DNA from: Neolentinus lepideus HHB14362 ss-1
Lineage: Eukaryota > Basidiomycota > Agaricomycetes > Gloeophyllales > Gloeophyllaceae
Reading direction: 5' to 3'
Length of the DNA stretch: 41,792 bases
Assembly: GCA_001632425.1 (NCBI GenBank)
Contig: KV425687.1
Span: 1 to 41,792 of the forward strand
The notes below the pieces were generated by a model, which made no database searches, was not told the origin of the DNA, and worked only from the letters and a program-made list of their open reading frames with translations. Position numbers and translations under genes: made by a program. Positions 21,228-32,300 of the stretch are shown here, in pieces. How positions within the stretch are numbered: the stretch's first letter is position 1; each line of letters starts with the position of its first letter.

Positions 21228-22234
21228 TGCCCCAGCCTTTTTATCTTGAGCTCTTTGTGCAGTTAGCAGTTGCGCCGCTGCATTTTCGTTGTCTCTGTAG
21301 CCCGCAAATCTGCTTAGTACGACTGTCTGCTTCATTGCACAGACCTGGTCAGAGGATCTATCGAATACTATCAGCACCAAACTATCAGATACCCGCATTG
21401 TGCCAACATTGACTGATTTCTCCTGCCATCCTGTCATTTGTTGTGTACATGCATTTTTGTCTGTACCCAGCCAAACTCTATTTGCTGCGGGCGTACTCAT
21501 TAGCAGACCGTTTAAGGAAGTGGTCCTTCTGGATCGGGAAGCCACCACGTGGCTCGGATGGCGTCAAGTCTTCTTGACCGCTGACTGAGTCTTAAAGCGA
21601 ATTGCAGCCAGTAGAAGGTTATATATCGCATGGATGGACGTGTCTAGGATTTGAGGGGTGCAGCTGTTTTCAGATGTTGGAGTCAATTTACTTACTTTAA
21701 CGTGTCGGTACGGCTCTGTTGACTTAGTGAGTAGATATTCGGTACATGCCCAATCCCCCGACTCTTGTAGTATATAAATAATAAGATGCACTGTTTAGCG
21801 CTGAAATGAGTCAATCTTATACTTTGGAACCACCCTCAACTATATTGTGAGCTATAAATCCTGTATTCAGAGTATTGCTACGGCTACTTAACTTTCGGTG
21901 TGTTAGATAAGCACTCGCTAGATCTCTTACACAACACCATCGACATTTAAATGAGTCGTGCACACAATTCTTGGATACATACACTAGGCAAAGACAAGCC
22001 GAGGAGCCTACAGTATGAGTCGCGAGTCGACAAGTCCTCTGCTCTGCAGGAATTCCTGTAACCTTCACACCTCGTAACCGGCATTCCTCGCAAGCGTTAA
22101 AACTACAGTAACTGGAAGCGGCCACACGTTACCTTGATAGGTAGGTAGAAAGGAGGAGAGACGAAGGGGAGGTGGAGGACAAGACTCGGATGCTAGTGTA
22201 GATCTTCGTGGGCCGTGGCATGTCACGGCTTCTC
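21228..22234. other. No gene supported
   Basis: No recognisable frame or splice pattern was found. It lies between the end of the methyltransferase gene and the first promoter-like repeat. Confidence 0.4.
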
Positions 22235-22555
22235 TTATGAGTCCTGATCACAACGCAAGGGACATCAGATCAACAATGCTATCGACACATGTGTCAAGAA
22301 GCTTCGAACATGTCCATTGTTTTAAGGCGCAGAAAGTCGAGGAAATACGTTGGAACTTCGTCGTAGCTGACCAATCAAGAACCGAGGCGAAGGTAATATG
22401 TATTTCTCGAGAAACACTCTCGTCATCTCCAGGGATTCACGTCGAATATTCACCAAAATATTCAGGGAAGCTGCATATATATTCAAGAGCTTATGTTAGA
22501 AATAGTGAGTGAAACAAATGACGAATGTACAAGTGAGGAAGTCGACACAGTGAAC
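22235..22555. repeat. Direct repeat flanking the DUF6534 gene, downstream copy
   Basis: About 320 bp aligns in the same orientation with 24570-24905. Shared landmarks are AAGGGACATC, GAAGAAGCTT-like, CAGAAAGTCG, TCCAGGGA, GCTACATATATATG-like and AAAAGCTTAT-like blocks. Because the other copy is the upstream region of the minus-strand gene, this copy looks like a duplicated promoter without its gene. Confidence 0.65.
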
Positions 22556-22760
22556 TGAGACTACGAAACCAGTTTTTTTAGTCGCTCCAACCGGGAATTA
22601 AATGATGTAGAGTGAACTCAAAGACCGTTTCGGCATCATATTTCCTACGGGTACGGGATTCGTTATGCCGGTCATTTTCAACGCGTGTACTGACTTCGTT
22701 CCTCAAGATTCGTGATAACTTGAATGTTGCCAAGCTGCGCTCGCATGGCCTCTCGACCAT

Positions 22761-24470
22761 TTAGCCTGAGGCACGAACTTGTAAGACATCTAATAATGGA
22801 AATAGAGGTGGGACGGACGCAGCAAGCATAGAATTCACGTATACTGAAAAAGCTATTAGAATCATCTCACGAGATTTGGAATTCTGCGCACATTTTCCCA
22901 AGTTGAAGTAGATCCCAACAAAGACCATGTTGCCGGGTAAGGCCATGACCTGTAGAGGGTAAGGTGTAGGCAGAGGATCAATAAAAGACTCTTACACAAA
23001 TGAGGAACATAATCATGGCGAACCTGCAGGAGAGGGGTCAGCCAATCAAAAGCCTAAAGCCCAGGATTCAGACCCATGACACACGTGACGAGGGAACCCG
23101 TGGCGATAGTATATCTTATGATCATATTAATAAGTGATCTGGTGCCCAGTAAGTATCGTTTCTGTGCTTCAAGAAGCAGCTTCGACATGCTGATAGCAAT
23201 GCCCATATCAGTCATGATCGCGCAGGTGACAATAGCGCTCAGCAGTCCCTGAAGCACCACCACGTTAAGTGTGCTGGCGGCTGCACACAAGATATTTGTG
23301 CGACATACCTTTAATATCTGGTGTTCCTTGTCGTTTTGGGCCAGAACGGTGAAGGAGATAACCTTATAGCTGACCAAGGAAAGATCATTCCCTGAGGCCA
23401 GAAATTGAGAGCAAGAGGTTCTTACCACTGCACAGTGTAAACTATAATCTCGTCAGATGTCGAGGCAACACAACAAATCGATATGAGATAGTCTTACCCG
23501 TGGAAAACACTAGCGAAGAATTGCATAAGATGAATAAAGATGAATATCAGCAGTATATTATAGACGTACTAATTTCCATGGTGGCTGGAACGAACTATGG
23601 AGCCGGCGCTACGTGTGAGAACAAAGTTTCACAGATGTTCTTCACTCACAAGTAGCCAAGTAAGCTTCCGCTTGCTCACTACCACAGACGGCATAAAGTT
23701 GGCTATAAGTGGCGCTGCTTGAGCGGGAGAAATACTTACGTGACCATATCCTCAGGATATAGAAACTGAGGAAAAAATCAGTGTGCTAGTCAACAACAAA
23801 TATTGACATCTGAAAGGGTACCATTGTACAATATAAAAAATGAGCTCCTTAATAGAGTGAATGAGGGTAAGCGTCGGGCGCATCATCAATGGGAGCTAGA
23901 TGTCTCACTGATGGTATAACCTGTCCCTGAGACCGGGCATATCGTTCAGAATATTGCAGACACCTTGAGTGTGACACGGCATACCAGATAGCTCCTGCAT
24001 CTTTACATTAGTGGGAAAACAGGTATGATTACTACACCGCTCTTACCAATTTGCATACAGAAACCCGTCGGGATTGCCGTTGCATCGTGTTACGAGATAA
24101 TACCACATGCTATGTATTATCAGGAATTGCTGAAAAGTGTCGAGCTAATCCGAAAAGCGGCGTTGACAAACTGAGAGGGAACGCTGGAGAGGAGGGTCAC
24201 TGACCATGAAACTGCCGGTAACCTAACAATTTCGCGACGGTACTGAATTCACAATGATATGGACATAGGGTCAAGTTACATACTGTCAACTTAAGAGCAA
24301 GTCGATCATTCTTGAAGGTCCGGAAGTACTTGGTGACTTGACCTAAAGTAACGCCGTACAACCTGTGAAGGGTGAGTCCGACTGACCTGAAAGAGAGAAA
24401 TGTGCTCGAACATGAGCGATACAATGGTACCGTTGAGGCAGGCACCAAATGTTAGGTGGAGCGAGACCAT
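22761..24470 (-). CDS. DUF6534-type multi-pass membrane protein
   Basis: The gene is cut into about 16-17 small exons; the middle ones are tentative. It starts at the ATG at 24470 (exon 24470-24412, intron 24411-24363, exon 24362-24284, 18-nt exon 24222-24205, exon 24144-24047) and ends at the stop at 22761. The spliced frame shows the expected landmarks in order: LTFGACLNGTIVSLMLYGVT, KYFRTFKNDRLALKLT, a segment ending HSMWYYLVT, WSYLGQVIPS, VQCFYILRIWSLSKRK, MTDMGIAISMSK, SLINMIIRYTIATGSLVTF, ALPGNMVFVGIYFNLGK and LYVNSMLA. Family members have about seven membrane segments; their function is unknown and they often occur in multigene families. The C-terminus after LYVNSMLA is divergent. A relation to the neighbouring NRPS is not shown. 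Confidence 0.75.
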
Positions 24471-24569
24471 TGTTATTGATAAGGCGTTCGTTTAAGTGAG
24501 TCTTGGGCGAAGGGAAAGGGAGGGGAAGTGGGCCGTTGCATAGCACAGCAGACTAGTAGTTTTACGAGT

Positions 24570-24905
24570 ACTGAGCACAGCACAAGGGACATCGGACCAA
24601 CGAAACTCCCGTGAAGAAGCTTGGAATATGTCTATGGTGCTGAGCAGCACTGCAGACGCAACACAGCAGAAAGTCGCGGAAATACACTAGAACTCCGTCC
24701 ACCAATCGAGACGCGGCGGAAGGCTTTTGAAAGGTATGTTCCCACGGCAAAAAAACACTTGTCGAAATCCAGGGACTCACGAATCACGACGAATACCAAC
24801 TAAATTATTCACAAGGGCTACATATATATGTAAAAGCTTATATTGACAAGGGTAGCTGAACCGGATAAAAAATGTGGAAGTGAGGGAGCCTGAGCACACT
24901 GTAGC
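24570..24905. repeat. Direct repeat flanking the DUF6534 gene, upstream copy
   Basis: This is the second copy of the 22235-22555 sequence. It lies 100-430 bp upstream of the DUF6534 start codon and so probably contains its promoter. Confidence 0.65.
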
Positions 24906-25642
24906 GGACATTGAAGCGGGGATGTAACCTACACTAGATTGGATATAAAGACCGATTATCCGGCATTCAGGACCACGGCGTCAAAGGACTATCAGCAGAC
25001 ACCCAAGTGCCCACTGATACCGCCAGATGAGGCTCAAGTTGGAGTCATCATGAAACATGGTATTGGAGTCACATAAATGCGACTTGTACCTGGATTGACC
25101 AAGACTTTTATTCTCTCTCTTCCTTCTTCGCGGTGGTGCCTGTGCCATGCCCACAGATGTCTATCTTCTCGCCAAAAGACCCTTGCCACGGCCCGCAGGT
25201 TCACTTTAGTAACTGGTCATCACCGGTATACATCACCAAGTACGCTAACGCTGTACGTCTCGTGGAACTTCCAATCCAACGTTTTCCAAGGAGAACTGAG
25301 GAGATAAATAGATTGATCAAGTACGAAGAAGCGAGTATACAGTATAAATACAGCAGAGGGTTTAGTATCAGACCAAATAATACTAGAGAATGAATCACAG
25401 ATCCTGCCACGAGAGACTTGGATACAAAGAACGACAGCACGTACGATCAGGGACAATAAATTCAAAAAGAAAGGAAGATTTATACCATGCCTGAAGGAAA
25501 GGACAGAAAATACAGAAGGACCGCGATCCACTATTCCACACCACATTGTACGCTGAATTAGTATGAGGGTGGTCAGCTGTCATCGTAGTAGAACTCCAAT
25601 TAAACCACTCACAAATTTGAGAATAAGAAGACAGCAATACAA
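24906..25642. other. No gene supported; downstream of the NRPS
   Basis: A plus-strand frame at 25133-25393 has some protein-like sequence (PCPQMSIFSPKDPCHGPQ) but no recognisable family or splice partner. The right end should hold the 3' untranslated region of the NRPS gene. Confidence 0.4.
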
Positions 25643-26376
25643 TCATGCTCTAGCAACCAAGATCACCAAGCCCGCGAGCAGCCCCGCGTTCATCAACACC
25701 ACCGCCGAAAGCACCGCCGTCAAGCCCATCACGAGCGATCCCAGTCCTATGAGTAGCAGCGCGTCCGAGTTGCCGGTGGCGATCCCAAATCGCGTTGCGG
25801 GCTGTTGAGGATGAACTAAGACAGGCGAGTCACCCTCCTTAGCAGGACTCAGCGCGCGGTTGCCTTCCAGGACGGTGTTGACGAGCGCAAGCACGTTCAC
25901 GACGATACGCTCGAGCGCCGCCGGTTCGCGCCCGTCATCATACTGTCTCTCTCTCGAGACCGCGGTCCGCTCCGACGACGGGCGGCGCCGGCGCTCTCGA
26001 GTCTCAGTCTCCATCTTCGACTCCTCGTGGCGGACATGATCAGTAACGGCGTCGAACCTGGCTGACTCGTGCGGGTCGGTCTCGAATACAGTGGAACTCG
26101 TCGACACGGCGTGCGAGAGAGCCGGTCGCTCGAGGGTGTCGAATATGGAGAGGTGTGGGGTAGTAGCTTCCTTCTGGATCGGAGTCGGGAGGCTGATGGC
26201 AATATCCGGGATGGGAAGGTGCAAGTGAGACAATTCCGGCGACTCGAGAAGACCTCCAGGTAGCGAAACGCGCACTTGCTCGAGTTCTGCATCCGCTGTT
26301 ACTTGAGGTGCAGGAGCCTCTTCCACCGCAGATGTGGAGGCAGCGAGCGACGGCGACATGAATAGGTCCGCAGGAG
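25643..26376 (-). other. NRPS C-terminal tail with hydrophobic segment (residues about 4047-4289)
   Basis: After E2 comes a Pro/Ser/Glu-rich linker, a charged stretch (RERRRRPSSER), a possible amphipathic helix (LERIVVNVLALVNTVLEGN) and then residues 4252-4287. That last stretch has no charged side chain (ALLLIGLGSLVMGLTAVLSA and on) and ends ARA. It is long enough for a two-helix hairpin or one tail anchor. It is in the same uninterrupted exon as E2, so it is not a gene-model artefact. Confidence 0.85.
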
Positions 26377-29300
26377 GATTCAACTGCGCCGCTGTGAATA
26401 TCTCGCGCAGACTCGCCTTACACCCCTCCATAACATCTTTGATCACCTCCGCATCATACATCTCGCTGTAAAACTCCGCATCCATCTGCAATGTCCCTTC
26501 AGGCGTAACCTGCCCAGTAATCGAAAGTGGCTTGTGCAGGATCTCGACGTCCGCGTAGTTTGCCGGGTTCCGGATGCTCTCCCCGTCCTCTTTGAAGAAC
26601 GCGTCCTTGGCGAACACCTGCCACCGCCCGAAGTAGTTGAAGCACACGTCCGCGTCAGCGCTGCGAAGATCGCGGTCGTGCTCGCCTGCCTCGGTGAGCC
26701 AGCGCACAGCCTGATAGTCGAAGCCCTCCTGGGCGAATGAGGAGAGCGACGTCTGGACGTACTCAACCAGCGAGGCGACATCCGTGGGTGTGCCGGAGAG
26801 ATCGAACGTGTGCGGGCTGCCGTTGCTCGTGCTAAACCACCCGATACTGCGAGAGACATCCAGGTCTTCGGCGTATGGTACGCGACCATGGCTCACGATG
26901 GCGAGTGGAACAGCGATGCTGCCGAATCGAGTCCGAATGGACATGAGGAGCGCAGCGAGGAGCAAGTCTTGGTCGCCTGTGTTGTAGAATTGGTTGCCTC
27001 TGTTCAAGAGATCTTCGATGCCAGAACCGATGGAGATTGAGGCCATGCCTATAGCCATCTCGCGGCCTCTTTCAACGACAGCGAGTGATGGTGCACCAGG
27101 GCGTAGTAGTCTCCTGACGAAGGCGTCATTGTCCACGAGAAGGCTCCTCGAGTACTCGATGAAAGATGCGGGATTCAGTGCTGAAGCATATTGCTGCAGA
27201 CGATGACTCCATTCATGGAAGGAAGTCGTCTTCGGTCCGAGTTTCTCACCACGGAGTAGAAGCTCCAAGTCCTCCATAAGAATACGCCAACTGACCAAGT
27301 CAATACAGATGTGGTGCACAGCTATCCAGATTCGTTGCTGAGACGCGTCCTCGAAGAGTACAGCCTGATAGAGTGGGCCATGGTATACGTCGATCTCTTG
27401 CTGAAGCTTTCTCACATGCGAGTCTAGTTCGTCGAACGACGAGACTGTGATATGCTTGACTGCAACAGTGTGCTCTGTCTCAGGTACGATTACCTGAGAC
27501 CAAGAACCGCCCTGCTTCCGGTACGTGGCCCGCAGAATATCGTGATTCCTGACTATCTCTCCAATAGCTTGCGAGAAGGAACTGTAAGTGATGCGCTGGT
27601 GTGGTGTCACACAGAAACTCTGATTCCACCAGCCAACATTCCTCCAGTTCAGAGAGAAATACCATCTCATGACGGGCGACAAGGGTGTATCACCAGACGT
27701 TGGTATCTTCTCGGGCTTCGAGGGAACAAGCGAAGTTTGTGATTCAGCTGGGCTGCCTGTACTGGCACCGGCGAGGGCACTCAGAGAGGTCTTACGATCG
27801 GCGACCTGACTAGGCTTGATGGTGAAGCCACGCTTCTTAGCGGCAGCAACGACGCGCAAAGCACTAATGCTGGATGGAAAAAGATATTGAGAAGACATTC
27901 TGTTGCAGACGAATGTAACTGCCTTACCTGTCGCCTCCGAGCTCTTTAAAGGTGGTATCGCTCATTATAGTACGAGCATCTACTTTGAGGACAGACGCCC
28001 AGATCTCCGCGTACATTCTTTGAACATCATCCAACGAATGCGTGGCTTTCTTGCTCTCCTTTGGCGCCTGGTCGAGATTAAGTAGAGCTTCCTTATCGAC
28101 TTTGCCGTTGCGATTCATTGGAAGAACCCGCACAGCTGTTACTTTTGAGGGCACCATGTACTCGGGTACATATCTGGCAGCCGTATCTTGGGCGCCCAAG
28201 ACGTCCACACTTTCGGGGGTGACGAAGGCGACGAGGTTACCGTTCTTAACCAGGGCGACTGCTTGCTGGACATCCTTGTGGTGACGCAGAGCATTCGCAA
28301 CCTCCAACAGCTCGATTCGGAAGCCCTTCACTTTCACTTGATCGTCCATTCGGCCGAAGTGTTCGACACCTCCCCACTCCGTCCATCTTCCGACGTCGCC
28401 AGACCTAAACATTGTCAGGCCAGGAGTGAAAGGATCTGGCAGGAATTTCTCAGAAGTGAGCTGCGGCATTTTTAGATATCCTCGGCCGACGCAGGTGCCA
28501 CTGATGAACACCTCTCCCTTGCACCCGAAGGGAACACGCTTCATCGTTGCCGGATCCAGGATATAGCATCTGACGTTGGGTAGTGGTTTACCCATAGTGA
28601 TGCGTCGGTCAACACGCATCTGATCCAAGAAGGATATGATTGTCGTTTCCGAAGGTGCGCACGAGTTGTAGAATCGGACGTGAGGCGCCCACGTTTGGAT
28701 CAATTGTGCGGGGCATGGTTCTCCTGAAACAGCGATACTCTTGATGTTGGGCAGGTCTTCTCTGGAGAGCTGAGAGAGGATGGTAGGGGTGATAAAAACA
28801 GTGTCCACCGTTCGGAGGACATCAAGCGTGGGCCCCTCTGCATAGCTGTTAAAGACCGGTCGCAGAGAAGAAGGAAAACTTGCTTACTACGCATGACTAC
28901 TGTTGCTCCATTGAATAGACACGACTGAACTTCCCAGGTACCCATATCGAACGAGACAGACAGTATGCTGGCTCCCCGGCTGCCTGGACCAGTGCCGAAG
29001 GCACGGGGACTCTGCATCACAACATTCACTAGACTTCGATGCACACATATCACACCCTTAGGTTTACCTGTCGCAGAGGTCAGATCTGCCAACAATAATT
29101 ACAGTCATATAAAACGCACCAGTCGTTCCGCTCGTGAAAATCACGTACGCTGGATCATCACGATCTACCAAAACTGAACGGGGCTTTAACTGGGGCAATA
29201 GTGAGGCCGATGTCCGTGAGATTGAGATGACACGCGTGGTGGCTCCTAGTACTGCATGCTCCGTCGAAGGATGACACAACGCAACGGTCGGGTTGACCGA

Positions 29301-32300
29301 GACGAGAATGTCTTCGATCCTGGCTGTTGGGTAATCTTTATCAATTGGCACATAAGCAGCACCAGCTTTGAGTATGGCCATGATGGCGATCACCATGTCA
29401 ATTGACCGAGTGGTAATCAAGGGGACCATGTCACCTCGCTTCACGCCTTCTTGCTGAAGCCTATGAGCGACAGCATCAGCGAGACGATTCAGTTCTCCGT
29501 AGGTAATGGTCTCTTCTCCGTGCTCAGCGGCAACAGCTCGCGGCTGTCGGCGAGCGTGTGCTTCGAAGCCGTGATGTACGCATTGATAGGTAAGCTCCAT
29601 GGGCTCACCAATTTCCATTTCTTGTAAGCGCGCAAGATCAAATTGGCTCACAGAGTTCAAGTCCTTCAAGGGAGTGGCGACGGAGAAGCTAGGTCCGGAG
29701 ATTACCTCCAGTAAATCCACGAACTTCTCTGCGACACCACGGGCGTGGTGAACATCAAATTTGTGCGAGTTGAAGGTCATGAGAACCTCGATGGCATCTT
29801 CGACGCACATCAAGTTGACATTGATGTCGAACTCGGTGTTCTCGATGGCTTGTATGACTTGCACGTCGAATGGTAGACTGTCGTTCGATTCCGTCGCAGG
29901 GAAATTCTAAAAACTCCTGTCAATCTCAGACACTCAAGACGTGTGTATCTTATCTGCTTACCTGGAAGGTTAAGGTTGTGGTGAAGAACGACGTGAGATC
30001 GGAGATCTCATTCCATTTCATGATATCCCTCAGTGTCGCATGATTATGCGCCAGGGATTCCACATGCTGGTTATGGAGATCCCGAAGCAGGGACAAGAGC
30101 GTTCCATGCGAATCGATTCGGGCAGCCACAGGTACTGTGTTGACCAACGTCCCAAAAATTTGGTCTGCATCATCGATCACAGTATCGCGTCCAGAGACTA
30201 TTGCACCAAAGATAACCGTCTGCTCTTTTGTATAGTGGTATACCGTTAACGCCCATATCGCTCTCAAAAGGGTAGACAGTGTTGTCTCGACGCTCGAGCA
30301 TAAGCGGGAGAGAGGTCCCATCACATTGGAAGTTCTCTTGCTGATCGAGACATCTGCAAGGCTGTGGTGAGAATCCGAGGGCAAGGGCTCTGGGAACGGA
30401 AACGGAAACGGGGAGCATTTGTGGTCACGGAACAGGTCCTGTCGCCAGTAAACACGAGCTGCAGCTGACTCGATGGCATTTAATTGCATCGCATAGTCCT
30501 TGAAAGACGGCTTCCGCGCAGTCAGTCGCTTACCACTGCATCCCTTTAAAAAGTCTTCAAACTCCAGGGCATGAGACCACCCATCACTGATAGAGTGGTG
30601 CTGTGTCCAAACGCAGCGCCATCGATTCGTTGAACCTATACGAGCAATGGTCATCCGCGCAAAGTACGGCGAGCTGGTATCGAAACCAAGAGAGAGATCT
30701 TCATGCAGGAAACTCGTCTGGATCTCATCCATTCGCTCTTCAGGCCACTGCAGAACGGTCACATTAGACGACGCCGCCGAGGATCGCAACACGACTTGAT
30801 ACAATCCTTCAGAAGTATTGACAAAGGTACTTCGGAAATTGACGTTGACACTCACCAGAGCCTTCCAGGCCCTGATGAGATCCTGCTCACTGATTCCTCC
30901 GGTAAACTCGTAGATGGTCTGCGAGACGTACTGATCGGAAGCCTTCATAAGGCTTAGGAAGAACGCAGACTGTGCAGCAGTGGCTTTCCACAAGTCTTCA
31001 ATATCTGAGGGCATCAGACCGGCAGCGGAGAGTTCGGCGTCGATTTCGTCAAACGTCCCCTTGTCGACTGCACCAGTGGCAACGACAGGCAAGTGAGGTG
31101 GCAAAGAAGAGCTGGTCAGAATGATTTCCATACGGGACGTCCATTCTTGTCCGAATTGCGCCAAGATAGTTTCGTCGTACAACCCTGGATCAAAGTAAAA
31201 CTCGATGACCATGCCGCCATGCTCTTCCAGGTATACCGAACAGACAATCCCGAAATCGACATTGTCGACGTCAAGATCCACATCGAGTGGCAAGTCGATA
31301 GGTTCAAGGAGCTCCGACTTGACGCTCGCTGCCTGTCCAAAATAATTGAATTCTATGTGCGGGAGAGAGCGTCGCTTGATCAAGGACGCATCCGTTCGAG
31401 ATGTGCAATACTTGAGCATTTCGTACGAGGTGCCCTGATCTGGTACCGAACGAAGCTGGTCCCGCACAGCCCGAAGTGCATCTTCGGTACACCGCATTGA
31501 ACGAAGGTCCAAGACGACAGGATACGTGGAAGTGAACCACCCGACTGTCCTAGATATGTCCATGTCCTCGGCGAACACACTCCGACCATGCGACTCTACG
31601 CAGATACCGAAAGGACCCAAACTAATGAGTTCATGGAAAGCGAAGGTCAATGCCGTCAACACAACATCCTGCGTATTGCAATCGTAGGCCACATTTAATG
31701 CGTTCAGCCCTTCACATAGCTGCATGGGCAGAACGGATTTGATGGTCTTCCGCCGTCCAGTGGATAAACTGTTTCGACGAATAAGATCAGATATGTGCAA
31801 AACTATTGCGGCCACCCTACACACCCTTGGGACTTGGTGAATACAGAACCATCTGCATCGTTCGACAAGAATCTGGTCCACTCTTGCGGATTGTAAGTAT
31901 CCGCAAGTCTCGACAGGTGTCTTGTCCATGCGCCGAAAGGAGTGGTCTTCGGCTCAAGCTTCATCATGAGAAGAGCCCTTTCAATATCTTCAAGCAAAAC
32001 GTTGAATGATACGATATCCACAATCAGGTGATGGACTGCGACAAAGAGGTACTGGCGTTCAATGTCCTGGAGACGAAGATCGGTTCAGCTGTTGGCGATT
32101 CCGCGTTGTAGACTCACTTCGATCAATGCAATGAGGAACAGCGGTCCCTCCAGAATGTTGAGAGTCTTACTCAACCGCAGCACTTCATCGCGCACATCCC
32201 CTTGGACTTGGATATGCTGGACTGAAGCCGTATTAGTCTCGGTCCCGGCAGGAGCAACAACTTGGTTCCATTCATTGCCGTTTCGTTGGAACCTAGCCCT

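Noticed and set aside
18996..24470. Methyltransferase and DUF6534 genes as proven members of the NRPS cluster
   Set aside because: Only proximity supports this; orientation, repeats and lack of shared motifs give no further evidence.
25643..26376. Reductase or thioesterase domain at the NRPS C-terminus
   Set aside because: No GxSxG, NAD(P)-binding or C-domain motif is present; the tail is linker plus hydrophobic segment.
32085..32120. In-frame TGA after IANS in the E1 domain as a disabling stop
   Set aside because: It lies inside a 51-nt intron (GTGAGT...CAG, 32067-32117). Splicing joins LIALIE to DIERQYLF correctly.
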